Counted from the stretch's first letter, positions 36,901-50,125 are shown. The stretch is DNA of 64,000 bases from Galaxea fascicularis (GCA_948470475.1 OX419347.1:15575175-15639174), one strand, 5' to 3'. Numbers and translations: made by a program. Notes: a model not told the origin generated them from the letters alone.

Positions 36901-39900
36901 ACAAAGTCAAAAATATATACAAATTTTAACCATATGATACCCACCTCATTGTGGTAAGTGAAAGAGATGAGACAGAATCCAATAAAAAGCTCAAAATACT
37001 AGCGTTCAGTGCAAAGAAGGAGAAAGTGCATTCCAAATAATGATTTGGCTAAAAAAAGGATAAGAAAGCTAATCAAACCTGCCAAAATTTCACAAATATG
37101 ATAAAGATTTTGTCAGCAACCACCTGCAACACTTCAATTCTGTCAACTTTGCAACTTAAGGCCATTTAACATTTAGATTACAACTTTGACGAATAAGTGC
37201 CAATTTTCAAATTTACTGGAACTTACAAAGCTTGGAATTGACCGATGTCAATGAATAACTCAAAACCAAAATTATCTTAATTCACATTCTTACCACAGTG
37301 TGCGTTTAGATGTATGAGTAACAACAATGACTTGTTTGTGAAGTTTCACCAAGCTCTTCTCTGTGTATGTTTCAGAGACTTTGCTTCCCGTTTCTTTCAG
37401 ATAATCATCATAGTCCACATAATCATCAGTTCCCCTGCTGAATGAAGACTGAGAAGATTCTGGGCACTAAAAAGATAAAAAAATGCTGATACATTAGTTT
37501 GAAGTGCTCAACAGTCTGAGACGAAGAGACAGATAAGGAAGGCCCAATCCAAGGCAGACAGACCAGCATCAGACTCCATCTGTGAAAAACATGGAAGGGA
37601 GTCCTGTTCCTGTATTGGCCTGTCTATAGCCACACCCAACACTGTTCACCACACCCAATCACTATCCAGATATTTGGCTTTTTTTTTCACAAAACAAGAC
37701 AAGAATGTGAAAGCATTGGTCCAATTTTGCAAGTTAGATTCCACTTCAATAATTGACATCCATGTCAAAGGCTTGTTTATAGTTTTTGCAAACTGGAAAG
37801 CTTAATTTAAAAAATATGAACCATTGTTTAGTTCCTTTGCCTCCAACATGTTTTTAGCTTTTTAAAACATGTGACATGTAGTTCCCTTAAGGCATTCTCT
37901 ACTTTTACTGATATATACACGGTTATGCAAGCAAGCAAAGCTTAAGCCAATAAAACAGTTTTCACCTTTTGAATAATAACTTCAAGGTATTTTCTGAGCG
38001 GATGTCTATAGCGCAGAGCCACTGATGCCTGGGTTACTTCCTAAAAGGGAAATTAAATGTCAGTATAGAATAACATTTTTACTGCCATGACTACCAACTA
38101 GACAAATCACAAATTAAAAAATTGAAAAATACAGTAAGACAGACAAACAATGTGAAAGAGCTGCTCAAAAGGTTTGATTTCAAATCCCACTTTAGAATCT
38201 CATAAGTAGAACCAAAGGTTAGTTCTAACTATCTCTCAGACAGCAGAATAAACAGCACCACAGGAAAGTACAGCAAAGTAACTTTCATTTGAATGGTCAC
38301 ACTTAAGCACACCATCATAAAAGTACTGTTAATGAACAGTCTTCGGAATCTCCTCAGTCTTCATTGTTGAGAATTCTGTGTAAAGGATTCTTAAAATTGA
38401 CAGTTACCAGAAAATTTGATTTAACAAAGTTTAGTAAAGTCTATCCCTTTTAAAGTGTTCAATCCAATGGACAGTCACAAACACAAATACACAGCAAACA
38501 CTAAGATTATTACCTCCAGCACTTCAGTGAGCTGTTCTTCAGCATCTTCTCTCTCCACACTAAGCTTCGAAATCTTAAAATAAGCATGTGCCATCTGGTA
38601 CTCCAATCTAGCGCTGTTCCATGTAACACGTGGCACTTCAACCAGTCCATATCCCATCAACAGCACCAAGAGAATCAATCCCCATGTGTTTGATGCAGTG
38701 ATGCCAATAATTTTTAGATATGTTCTACAGCAATCCATAACAAAAACAGGTTAGGAATTTTCTATCAGTAATAGCTTCTTTTCTATATTCATTTAGTATA
38801 TTTACTAGTAGTTATAGAAGACTATAATGTGAATGATGCATGTGAAAGAAATCATATGTGAACTGCGGATATGAAATTAAATGAAGAATGATCGTCGCAA
38901 TTGTGATTGCAATTTTTACAATTGCGTAAAGAAGCCTGAAAAAATTGCGACTACAATTGCCACAATCATTCTTCATTTGAAGACTATAATGTGATAGGTG
39001 GCTTATTCTGGCAAATGGCCATTCAGGTTTAACCTTACCTCAGATTCATTGTCTTGTGCAATGTAATGCAAAGTAAGAATAAAAATAAGTGACAGTAATG
39101 TTGTATAATGTTTTGAGGACTCCATGTCATCCCTTTCAAATTCATTTATTAAGACTGATCAAGAATGGTGTTACAGAAACATCATTCAACATTGCTGTTC
39201 TTAATTATTGTTTATTGAAAACCTCAGTTATTACAATGTAATGTAATTTTGAATTTGATTAAATGAAGAAAAAAACTAATTCAGGACCTGCAAGTAAGGT
39301 TGTCTTATGTCTACTCTTGGGTTGACTTTTGTTTTCTAAGCAGCCAAGCTGTGAGCTGAACTGTCGTAGGTCCTTTGTCACAAACAAGGATAAACAAAAG
39401 GAAAAAAAAAGAAAAGTGTTAAACAGCACTCACCCGTCTAACTTTAGTTCAGGCTTGACAATAACGTAGATGAGAAGAATACCAAAGATGACAAGATAGC
39501 TGCCATACCACAGTGCATTCTCATACAGTGCCGTTTTGATTTTACCGCGCACAGAGAAATCTCCAGCATATGAGTATGACTGCATGATTGGAAGGATAAG
39601 CCTAGGAAAGAAAAGAAATATCACATAATACCAAAAGCAATTCACCTCCAGTCTCTCAATAAAGTATATACACACTGTAGTGTTAATAACATTATGCAAA
39701 TAAAAGACTTAGGATTCACACACGACTTATTAACGAGTGATAACATATAATGAATGGTGCAGACTTTGTGATTAAAGCGCAGATACACAAATGTTTGGTC
39801 TCAGTCTCAGATTTTCAAACAAGGGTCTCTGCGTCTCAGCGAATCTCAGATTTTACCATTCACCACTCCTATTATCAGAATACTCACACCCAGCCAAACT

Positions 39901-41396
39901 GGATCTTTTTGGTAAATAAAGGAATCCTACTGCTAACTATTATGGACCAGCTATTAATGTAAAACCTAAAGTGTAATGAATGAGCACTTTGATCTATTTT
40001 TTCAATTTTCCCTAGATTTACCTCCTTTCTCCCACCTTCCCACACAACTGAAACCATTTACCATGTTTCATTACCATGGTTGATTTTCAATAATTTGCAA
40101 GGTTATATTTCCCATAATTTGTTTGTCTGTTTCCAATAATAATATTGTAATATAATAATAATTATTGTAATATCATTGTAAATATGTAACAACTAAATAG
40201 TTCTGTTCAACAAAACTTAAATATACAATCAGTTTTAGTGTCTATGGTGACACAAGATCTGTTGAAATAATTCAATTATCTTTATTAAGTTATTTATAAT
40301 TTTCATCATACTAATTAGGACCCATAAATTTGTAATGCCCCTCAGGGGGTCCCCAGGGTGCTGAAGCTAATTACTTGTCATGAGCACAGGTCCAAAGCTT
40401 CCCCAAGACCAAGAATTACAGTTTGGAAAAATAATTTGTGATACTTAAAAGTAAAAATCAAAACTTTATACACAAACTTTCATACATCTTTATCCTTCCG
40501 ACTTCGATGAGATAGAATCGAGTGATCGGCTATTACGCATGAAGACTCTTTGTTGTCTTCAAGCACTGATATAAACTTACCATGAAAGTATTTGAGATGA
40601 CCAGTAAACAACCCGCCACAAATCAGGAAGAACTTGTTCCGGTAGAAAACTCCAAGGCTTCTCACACTGAGAAATAGGATCACTTGGTTTGCTACCGTTT
40701 GTTGAAGCATTTCGAGACGTGTTTGAGAACAATTCAGAGTTTGACAATAGATCGTTCTTGAGTGAGCTTCCTTCTTCCTTCAAGCATTTTCTGTAAAATG
40801 TCTGGTGTTGAAAGGAAAAATGGGTCCTGTTATATTAACTTAGTCGGTTAAAAATTTTATTGCGCAAGTGATAGAGTATAAACAAGTAATCGACAACATC
40901 ACCAGCTAGACACAAAGAGCAACGACCTTATGGCCAAAAGCTTATTAATTATAAACTATATATTGAAATTGATAAAGAATTTGGAAACACAAAGTTTTTC
41001 CTTTGTGCATTAAATGCAGAAGACGATGTGATGATTTCATTACTCGACAAACGACCTGTCGCAAAAATTATAAGTAAAGCTCAAGACTAAACTTACGTAA
41101 AGCATCAGGGCTACGAAACTGCCAATACGTATTTACAAAATCTGATCAAACATTTTCCATCTCACAGATACAGAGGGAAGTTTCTTGATGCATCACAAGT
41201 TAGGAAAATGATCTCTACTTACCGCCGAGACGTCTAAAGGGAGAATGAACACAATAAGGAACGAAAAGTACCACGCAACAAACACGGCTGTAGAGACAAG
41301 CCAGTGCTGCTTTCGCCAATTCCCATACTGATGAAGAAGACACAGTGTTAAAAGGAACACAAAGATCATCTCCACCGTAAACGGCGCAGCACTCAT
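33956..41396 (-). CDS. LMBRD2: LMBR1 domain-containing protein 2, multi-pass membrane protein
   Basis: LMBRD2 belongs to the LIMR family of multi-pass membrane proteins; in vertebrates it has been linked to beta-adrenergic receptor signalling. Fourteen exons in transcription order: 41396-41223, 40801-40581, 39601-39434, 38724-38514, 38040-37966, 37466-37294, 36885-36814, 36541-36489, 36360-36179, 35835-35702, 35534-35426, 35116-34915, 34680-34637, 34249-33956. Total 2112 nt, 703 aa (human 695). Seen: an N-terminal membrane segment ending [53 protein letters not shown], the coiled linker around [45 protein letters not shown], and [21 protein letters not shown] soluble basic, Ser-rich tail ends APKNIFDDL. 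The start Met matches the family position. Confidence 0.95.
34364..34490 (-). repeat. dispersed G-rich repeat copy, LMBRD2 intron
   Basis: On - it reads 'gtcagtggaaattacaaggg', 'aagtataaagctaaattgga' and 'tggaggggtgggggtgcaaa'. It belongs to the family described at 13720. It lies in the last LMBRD2 intron. Confidence 0.65.
34757..34895 (-). repeat. dispersed G-rich repeat copy, LMBRD2 intron
   Basis: On - it reads 'gtcagtggaaattccaaagg', 'gtatggagctaaattggaat' and 'tctggaggggtgggggtgg'. It is the closest relative of the 34364 copy, 270 bp away in the neighbouring intron. Confidence 0.65.
38853..38972. repeat. foldback repeat related to the tRNA-like SINE at 62890
   Basis: AAATGAAGAATGATCGTCGC is mirrored by GCGAC...ACAATCATTCTTCATTT about 70 bp on. 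The left half (atatgaaattaaatgaagaa, tcgcaattgtga, gcaattttt) also aligns with 62890-62935, which precedes a tRNA-like region. It lies in the LMBRD2 intron between the exons at 39434 and 38724. Confidence 0.65.
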
Positions 41397-42258
41397 CTTG
41401 GCTCAACTAGGATTGCAGAGAAGCACAGGTTTGGGTATTTTGTCGCAAAAATGCCAAGAAGTCAGCTGGCAAAGACGATTACATTACGGAAGATCCTCAA
41501 CTGACGGTGATCAAAACTCACGCTAGGTCAACGACTGGTAACTAGTAATACATTTTCCGTGTAGAGACTGGGAACGAAATGAAAATGGAAGTGAAAGGAA
41601 AGACGATGAGAATGAAAAGTAAAGACAACAAGGTTGAATGATTTTGTGTTCCATTTTACCTTTATTTTAGAAAATTTGCCGTTCTTAAAATGGATATCTA
41701 TTTTCCACGTGTTTTTTTTTATTTTTCAGGTTGCCAAGAAAAGCTCCAATGAATTCAAGATGTCAAAAGCCAGGAGCCCATAACTGCCAAAGCACGCTTG
41801 CTTTAAAATTCTCAACAACCATTGGAGGTTTTGGAATATCGCAAGCCCAGCTAAATCATAGCAAAAATTGATTTCAGTAGCCTCACAAGAGTACAGACTC
41901 AATAATGAAGGTGTGTTTGGGCTACCTTATTAATACAGCCTCATTAATTATAAAATTCATCAACTGTTTACTCACCTGATAAAAGGATGTGAACTGAACA
42001 AATGCCACGTAATATTAGAACAAACATTTGTAAGAAATAATCATCCCTTAACATTTCCTTTCTTAAAGTAGATCTCCACTTTAGGCTTGCGATTGAAACC
42101 TTTAGGTGTAATTTAGCTCGTTAAATTATCGGCAATTTTTTTACCCTTCAGTTAAAAACCTCTTTGAGTTTCTTTTTTTCTTCTTCTTTGGCAGCCAGTC
42201 TATAAATGTCAGTATTGTAATCGACAGAGTCTTCGTTGCACCTGTTATTTGAGAGATT
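41397..42258. promoter_or_regulatory. divergent intergenic region, LMBRD2 (-) / TDEL protein (+)
   Basis: There are 862 bp between the two divergent start codons. A CACGTG E-box lies near 41699. No TATA box or clear ERSE (CCAAT-N9-CCACG) was found although the + gene is ER-targeted. Whether the promoter is shared is not known at this spacing. Confidence 0.4.
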
Positions 42259-45200
42259 TTGTTAAGGATGAATTTTTCTCCGAGTCTTTATAAATTCTTC
42301 TTCGCGATATTTCTCTTCATAAAGTTGGTCTTCTCGAAGAAATATGGCATCATAGAAATTACGTCCAAAAATTATCAGAGTCTAGTGATTGATGGAGACA
42401 TGGAGGCGTGGATTGTAGCGGTGAAAGGTGCTGGAAAGATTTCACTAGATAAATGGGAAGATTTGGAGTATAACTTGCGAGGATTATCAGTTCGAGTAGG
42501 AATGATTGATCCAAGTAAAGATGGTGCTTTCCTGAAGCAAAAGGTGGGTAGTTAGTTTATGCAATGGCGTTGGATGAACACTTTTTATAGCCACCCGTTT
42601 TTGTGAGCATAAGGCTACCGAAAAAAAACGTTTTGTCACAGACAGGAGTCGAAGTTCATCAAATCAATCAGTGGGTTTTCTGACCACTAAGCTTCAAGGA
42701 GAGTTGCGAAATGACCACATTCTATGTACGAACGCATAACGATAACTCTTTATTTCTGTTTTTTATTATTATTTTAACTTCAACGCCGTTGTTTGTGATT
42801 CAGCCCTGGTCAGTTCGCCCTCGTCGTACTTGTTGAACGTGGATTTACATTTTTTTTTTAATTAATTAAGCTTCCTTTATCGTCGCTGTCATCATCGCTG
42901 GAGTTCACAGTCGTTGAGATAGGAACAAGCCCTTTTAATCAAGATTAAAATTAAAGTTCCATTTCCAAATTTTCATCCTGTGAAGGTCGTTCGATGTCAG
43001 CGGGTATAAAATCTTAATTAGCCACCTGCAGTTAAAACATTGGGAACGAACAGGAAACCAATCAGAAAACTCCATTTCATCATTTTCTCTCTTATACGTG
43101 ATGTCAAACATTGAAGGGGCACTGTCAGGGAGCGAGGTTTTTGCTGTTTCCCAGCCCAACCTTCACAGAAATTGTTACTTAATGGTTTTTACTCATGCCA
43201 AAACATTCCTTTAAATGTAGGAGAAAGACATCAATCGATTTTGTGCGGAAAAAGTCATTCATAGTACATTTTTGGCCATGACGGGCGATAATTTGAAAAC
43301 GTTAGGCTATTTTTTTCAACATGCAATCCACTGTCATCCGTAACAGATGAAGACAGTATTTGGTGTACTGTAATGTGTTTTGTGTAGTGTAGTGTAGTAA
43401 CAAAATCCTGAGTAAATATATTGCTTCATTATTTTTAGATTTTTCCTGGTAGTATGAAAGTGCCCCTTCAATGCCTGCATGCTTGCTTGCAGGTTCAAGT
43501 ATAAGCAATCGACCCAAATGCAGTGGAAAATCTTAATAGACCATTTTACAGTTGTGCTACCTAGCCTATGAATGGAAGCGAGGTTGAGGGTGACCTTGTT
43601 TTGATACAAACCTTTCTGCTTTTCTTATGTAAATACAGACTAGTCAGCATTACAACAACATGATTTACATGATAAAAACAGTGAGGTCTCTATCAATACA
43701 AGGTCAACGGCAACCTCGCTGCCATTCATAGGCCAGGTCACTAAGCGAACAACTATAAATTGGCCTATTCATCAGTCTTTTTTTTCAGGGATTTCTTCAA
43801 CACGACAAAAAGTACCCCGCAGCGCGCGTCTTTCCGTACGGCGGTTATAAAATAAAGGCCGCAGAGAAAAGGGATGTGGAGTCCCTAAAAGAAGCTGAAA
43901 AAGCCGCACTGGATAGTCTTCCGGATGAAACAACAAAGATTAAAAATATACAGGAGATTCAACACTATGTGAGGAAAGGATACTTAGCTAAACCGTTAAA
44001 AATGCCAGTGATTTTAATGACAGGTAATTATCGGGTCAGTTATCTGGACAACTGCGCACCGACCCCTCCCCTAACCGATCAAGTTATAATAAGTTGATAA
44101 GTTAGTGTTAATGTTGGGTTAGGGGAGGGGTACGTGCGTCGTTCCCCAGATACTGACTTTGTACTTAATTATCACCCACACCCTCTGTCTTCAGCTGACT
44201 TTTGCGAGGGACGTAGAATCAGGGGACTAGTAATGAGATTGTAGTATTTTGAGGCCCGTATTTGTTACATTCATTATATTCAAAACTTGAGGAGAATTTC
44301 TAACCTGTTAGGTTTGTATTTTTCTTTCAGATAAACGCGTAACTTCACCTCTTTTCCGTGCCATCGCCTTGAAATACTCCAAATATTTCAACTTTGGTGT
44401 AATGCGAAAACCAAGTCAGGAGTTAATGCAAAATTTCCAAGTAAAAAAATTGCCGACGATTCTGGTGATGCTAGCGACAGAAAGCCCTAACAAAAAAGTC
44501 TTAAAATTTAGTTCCGTGTTCTATGACACGAAGCTCTATGGTGGAATCTCGTATCTAAACTTAACGAAATTTTTCTATGCGGTGCACAATAAGCACTGGG
44601 CAGAACAACCCGATGCGAGAAAGTACAAAGGAAATGTTGGATTGAGGGAGTTCTATGTTGAGGACTTCAAAGAGATTCTATCAAAAGATGGCGATACATC
44701 TGCTGAGAGAGAAAGCGATAATGTGGATAATACAGCAAGCCGTGAAGTTGAGATAACCTTCCAGAATCATAAACGAATGTGTTCAGACAACTCGCTAGGG
44801 TTATGCTTGATCTACTTTCTGGATGCTAAAGACGAGAAGGCTGTTAAGAAGGCTTTGAGGCTGTATAAAGACTTGCAGAAAATGTCGAGTATCAAGGGTA
44901 AGGGTGTTAGTATGCAGAGTGAGAGATAGGTTTCCTTACTTGTGAAACTCCAAACGGCGAACGCCATGACTGGTTACGTACAAAAGTAAACTGGTATACT
45001 GAACTTGAACCAATTATGCCAAAAAGTATTACGCTTTTCAACCGGTTGGGAAAAAATTGAGAAATATAACTATAAATTAGTATTTAGTTAGGTTCTCAAC
45101 TCTGATTGGAAAATAAGCTATTGATGATTTCAGTCAGCTCCTCATCTCCTCCGTCCTGGGCAAGCCTTTCTACTGTGTTATAATTATGACTTTAGAATTA

Positions 45201-47448
45201 CCCTATTTGTGGTAACATTTACATGTTTTCTAGCGTTGTGAAACGACTGCATATTTTCTCGGAGGAGGGGGAGAGGGGGGGGGGTGGGTGTGACGGGGAA
45301 AGGGAAGAGAGAGGGTGCGGACAAGGTGCTTCCGTCATTTTATAACGAAGCTTCTATCAGTTACTGAAGATGGCGCAGAAGATGCAATCTGATTTTACAT
45401 TAATTGCGCTTAGGCAGGGCAGGTGTTGGCAGACTGAGTACTGGATAACATTTCTGATATAGATATTACCCTTCAAGACCCGCCTGAAACTATACTCTAT
45501 CGGCCAATGGACCTATCAGCGAAGCCAGAATTTTAGGTACCCCAGGTATGGCGGAGCGTGGAGGGGGGGGGGGGGGCGGGGAAGGGTATGGTTTAGAATG
45601 CAAGGTTGCCTTCGTTTGGCTCGTTTCGCCCTCGGGTTTTTTACATTCTCTAGTTTTTTGCTATTATTGTGACCTCTTGACGTTCTAAGTCAATCTTTTT
45701 ACATTTTCACTCAGACAAATCGTTACACTATCTTTGGGTCAACGCATCCTGTCATCCTGAATACGGTGAAATCTTCGGTATCTCATCAGAGAATCTTCCG
45801 GTATTGTTGTTTGCAAAGCCAAAACAACGACTGTTTAAAACGTTGCATGATGATCTGACCAAGGAACACGTCAGCGAGATTGTCTCGGAGATATTTTTGG
45901 GGCGTGAAGATTTGTCCCCTTTCTCGCGATTTAATGACATGATGTCCGTCGACTGTACGAAAACAGAAACTCCAGAGGTGAAAAGTAAAGATGAAGAAAC
46001 TAACGAGGATGGTAAAACCAAGGGAAAAAAGTAAGTTAAAGTCGTAGCTCTTTGAGTTACTCTCTTTTCCCAAGAACAACTAGAGTCTGGAACTCAATAC
46101 TTCAGGACGTAATGTCTGCGAACTCTCTATCTGCCTTTAGCAGTCCACATGACCTGCTATAAGATCCGCTAAAGTTCTTAGTCACCTGTGCAGGCTCTAA
46201 AGAGGGTCTGAGGATCCCATATCCCATTAATTTTTGGCCCAAATATCCCGTATCCCGTTAATTCCTGTGGTTTGTATCCTTATAATGCCAGGCACTACTG
46301 ATGACGTCACTGCGGGTAATATGGAAGGGCAACGATGGCATAATTCTAAAACCTTCAGAATTTAATTACGCATACCCTCTCGGTCAAAATAGCCTTTCCA
46401 AAACACTCTCATGCGAGGAACGACGGAGATGAAAATCGATTTAAGGACGTTCGCGCTAATTGTTTACGCGCATTCCTAGTGCGCACGAAATCCATATCGC
46501 AAGGTCATGCCACGTCAGCCATCGAGCACGAGCGCTGAGGAAGAAAGCTAAGCAAGTAAAAGGATGGTAGCTGTTATGTTCCCTTCACCTTCGGTTTACT
46601 CTGTTAAATGATCGGTGACCCCTACTTTTCTTTCCAGTAAGAGATTTTATTTACAATTATCTGCACATTGTCCAAAAATGAACAAAAAAAAGATGTGGGA
46701 AGTTAAAAAAAATCAAGATTTCTGTCCACGGGACATCCAATCCTGCCATCTTGCGGCTGCAAGGCGCGTGTAACCATGCCGGTCGCTAAATTCACTTAAT
46801 AGGTCAACTTAAATAATATTTGGTATAGAATTGTGGCCTTATTCGCTAACGATTTTTTCAGATTTAAGGTGTTCTTCCGGGCATGTTCTCTCCAAAATGA
46901 ACTCGGTGACCCCCCATTTTTTTACATTTTGACATAACGAACTCATCATCTTACAGTGGTAAAAGTCTCAGAAAAAAATCAATGTTGGAAAATTTTGACG
47001 CGAACGTCCTTAAAGTTTTAACCTGGAGTCCCAGCTAAACGTTTTAACATTCACTTCTGACATTTGTTAAATGTTAGACGTATGACTTAACATTGTTTAG
47101 TGTCGGCCAAAATGTTTTATCTAGAGTGAAACTTTAATTCCACCAAAAAAATTGGTCAAACGTTATCAAACATGCCGTGCTAATCGTTCTGACGTTTTTG
47201 AACCAATTTTATGTTGTCTCTTAATGTAAGAATGTGTTACCAGGTTAAGCGTATGTAGGCTTTCGAACTACCCCCCAACGATAAATTGAAGACGATAGTT
47301 ATCGGAGCTCAGAGAGAAAAAAACAACTTAGTACTGAGCAATAACTCAACTGTACTTTTTCATTTGCAGCAGGAAATCCTCGAGAAAAACTGAGGAAAAA
47401 CAAAGTGCTTCCGATGAGAAGAAACCTCAAAGAACTGACGAGCTGTGA
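42259..47448 (+). CDS. ER-lumen thioredoxin-fold (PDI-like) protein lacking CxxC, C-terminal TDEL
   Basis: Five exons: 42259-42543, 43789-44023, 44331-44897, 45715-46030, 47370-47448. Total 1482 nt, 493 aa. The N-terminus has a hydrophobic signal peptide (SLYKFFFAIFLFIKLVFS, about aa 8-25). The C-terminus is QRTDEL, a KDEL-type retention signal, so residence in the ER lumen is predicted. The first domain (about aa 27-120) follows a thioredoxin pattern: WIVAVKGAGK, then VRVGMIDPSK, then YPAARVFPYG where PDI has the cis-Pro 'FPT' segment. The position of the CGHC active site reads KGAGK, so there is no redox cysteine pair. A second fold-like stretch (FNFGVMRKPSQELMQNFQVK then KLPTILVML) also lacks CxxC. 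A basic, acidic-mixed tail precedes TDEL. The start could also be the second Met at 42268. I cannot assign an orthologue; a structural or client-binding role is inferred. Confidence 0.75.
42640..42712 (-). repeat. weak tRNA-like fragment
   Basis: On -, AGCTTAGTGGTCAGA resembles box A and CTTCGACTCC resembles box B at about tRNA spacing. It is too diverged for a tRNA gene. It lies in intron 1 of the TDEL gene. Confidence 0.35.
43527..43775. repeat. MITE with long terminal inverted repeats, next to exon 2 of the TDEL gene
   Basis: Arms of about 80 bp: CCTATGAATGGAAGCGAGGT at 43564 is mirrored by ACCTCGCTGCCATTCATAGG ending near 43732. Outer parts (AATAGACCATTTTACAGTTG against CAACTATAAATTGGCCTATT) pair as well. 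It ends 13 bp before the polypyrimidine/acceptor of the exon at 43789. Confidence 0.8.
44024..44173. repeat. MITE starting at a splice donor
   Basis: The left arm TAATTATCGGGTCAGTTATC begins one base after the exon end at 44023. The right arm ends TAATTATC at 44173. Both arms contain GTCAGTATCTGG-like and CGCAC...ACCCCTCCCCTAACC blocks in inverted order. The element makes up half of the 307 bp intron and supplies the donor's GTAATT context. Confidence 0.8.
46440..47014. repeat. MITE with TTTAAGGACGTTCGCG ends
   Basis: A perfect 16 bp terminal inverted repeat: TTTAAGGACGTTCGCG at 46440-46455 and CGCGAACGTCCTTAAA at 46999-47014. The 575 bp interior has no ORF of note. 'tcggtgacccc' occurs twice inside. 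It is in the last intron of the TDEL gene. Confidence 0.88.
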
Positions 47449-50125
47449 TACGATAACTGGTCTGGAGTTGCGATTCATGATAATATAACCAATAGGTTTT
47501 ACAAATTGTGTACTTCTTCAAAATGAGGTTAAATTTTATAGACTGCTATGAAGTACAAATATCATTATACCAAATTGTTTTATCTTTGAACATCTCCCCA
47601 AGTCTCCCTTTAGTGTTTGTTTAGGTTTAGAATAACGAATTTGTCTTACTAGTAAAATCAAGTCAGCGGATTTTAACTGAACAAGACCAGCACAAGAGTT
47701 GATCAGAGCAAATGCTATGGGTTTCAAACGAGAGCACAACTGTTAATTTTCTTACAAGAAACTAAAGAAGACGGAAAAAAGGTTGATTTCGATGAAAACT
47801 TGGGGAGCGCCAGGTCAAACGAAGGGAAAGTCAAAACATTTGCCAAAGATCGATTGCGTTTGGCCCTGACTTCTTTCAGAGCATAAAGCACTGGAAAATG
47901 AACCACACCTTCCATCAATATCTGTTAAGTTTATTCAATCTTCAATAAAGTTTTGTGTCACAATAACAGTACAATAGGTTTGAATAATTTCCAATTAGTT
48001 ATCATCTACAATTAATTCCAAAACTTATGTTAGAAATGTGTTCCTTTAAGTCTCCACAAGCAAGGAGTCCCCGGACATATTGAGAAGAAAGAGCAAATAA
48101 AGTTTCTTATTTACATGTATGTACATAAACACTCCAGCTTTTACGTTGTAAAGTAAACTAGAAGATAGCTATCCATTTCCGGAAAATGTTTGACATCATT
48201 TTGAAAGGCACAACAACTAGCTATGCTAGATTATGACAGTTTTAATGACGGCTCAGTTTACCGGACTACCACTAATTAAATTTATTTATTTTTTCCGCTT
48301 TTAAACTCTGTAACCAGTTAAGAAAAAAAGCGTGTAAACTTTTGAGCTCTGTAATTAGTTGAGAAAAAATCGTGCAACCCAACAAACCAATCAAATCAAA
48401 CTTGCTGTTATTTCAACCAATCACAAACAAAATCTGACTTCACGTGCGCACGTTTCTCCCGTGCCTGGCTTCGCGTACATGCGTTGGTTCTGTATTCTCA
48501 TTGGATGACTGAATCATCTGCACTTCAAAAGTTTTGACAGTTTTTTAGCGCACTTTCAACAAAAACTTAAACTGGATTTTTCCTTTTTGACTTTCGCCGG
48601 CAGCCTGCCTCGCAAGCGCTTTCGTTGCGGCCTGGTTTTGCCGCGTACACGATGAAGCGACCACAAAAACATGAGAGGACAAGAGAAAAAGGGAAAAAAG
48701 GACGAAAAGTTCGCCGGACAACCCTCAACTTAATCAGGTATGACCACATTTTGGAAATTTAACGGCTGAAATTTCTGCAATCAGTTAATTTCAGTCACTG
48801 AATTTCGTTATTGGCAAATGAAAGCATTTATAACAAACGACAGCTCTCCAAAACGCAAAACCGTAGCAAAGGTAGGTACATGTAAATTTCGACAATTAGT
48901 CAAAAACCAATTATTCAACAAAACCTCTTTTACCGCGCCTTTAAACGGCAAAGAAAATTGGTAAACTCATGTTGGCAAAAACAAGTTGGCGTGCATAAAA
49001 CAACTTCAGTATGGGGCCCAGTTCTCGGCCACAAAAAACGTAAACTTGTATTTCTCACCTTGGAATAGCCGTAAGGACTTGAAACTTCATACACAACTAG
49101 CTTCAGCATTCAGTTTGCACATGTAAAGCTATCGACTACTCAACGCTGTTTTTACCCGAGTAATAACGAAAATGGAGGCTTCGTTCGCGGGCCCAGTTAT
49201 CGGCCAGCTGGCCCAGTTCTTGGCCACAAAAGAGTACGCGCTATTTCTCAGAATAAAAAACGCTTTATTACCATTTTTTGTTGTTAAATCACTTATAAGG
49301 CTTGTGTTTGATATTTCGATCAAAAATTATCGTTAAAGAGCTTTGTTTCATGTTAGAAAAGGAAGTTTTTGTACACCTAGTTTTACTCTTAAGTTCAGTC
49401 ACGCGAGCCCTTTTATTGTTGACGGCGAGCAGGGTGGCCGAGAATAGGCAAATACGCAAACGTACCAAGGAAATATTGAGGAGTGGATTTAGGTCGAAGA
49501 ATAAAACAGGCCAGCAAAAGATTACATTTAACAGATAGCTTTATCACTCTACGTTCTTTATGCCAAGAATTGGCTCATTTGGACCTTCTTTTCAGATAAA
49601 ATACAAACTTGAATTAAACCATGTAATTCGAGTAGCCGTAAACAAACACGTTTCGGGGAAACCAAATTCATCTACTTTCGCGTCACCTCGACGTGCTCAC
49701 AGTATATAGTAGCTGTAAACTCAAAACTTGGCAGAACGAAAGACAAGGAATCAAGCTACCTTTGGAAGCAATTGCTTTTTATTCAGATTGATTTGCGGCG
49801 CGAAAAATTAACGTTGAACAAAAAGTGGCCGAGAACTGGGCCCGGCCGAGAACTGGGTCTCATACTGTACTTGACGTTTTGGCGAGTTTTCGCAAGTCGC
49901 TTCAGTTTCTCTTGCAGTAGCTGACGACATAAAAAATTGAAAATTTGATGACAGAGTTACTAATAAATACATAGCCTTTGCGGGAATTTTTGGAGAAAAA
50001 AAAAGAGACGTTTTCCAAGATTCCGCATGTCCTTTTCCATCTTTGTTGACCCTGGAATCCGTCTAATGCCAGTTACACGTTGAAGAAACGCACTGAAATT
50101 CTCGTATCCTTTTTTCTCTCATTCA
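47449..50125. other. convergent region between the TDEL gene and HCCS
   Basis: AATAAA at 47944-47949 (+) is a good polyadenylation candidate for the TDEL gene, about 500 bp past its stop. 48290-48760 is AT-rich then moderately GC-rich with CCAAT motifs and a short basic ORF (MKRPQKHERTREK at 48651) that I do not recognise. 49007-49867 is a MITE. No conserved exon was seen. Confidence 0.5.
49007..49867. repeat. MITE with CAGTATGRGRCCCAGTTCTC ends
   Basis: The left CAGTATGGGGCCCAGTTCTC and the complement of the right end CAGTATGAGACCCAGTTCTC agree at 18 of 20 positions. Extra subterminal copies of 'ggcccagttctcggccac' occur at 49191-49236 and 49824-49848. The interior (861 bp total) has no recognised transposase. 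The right end lies 258 bp past the HCCS stop, so it may overlap the HCCS 3' UTR. Confidence 0.8.
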
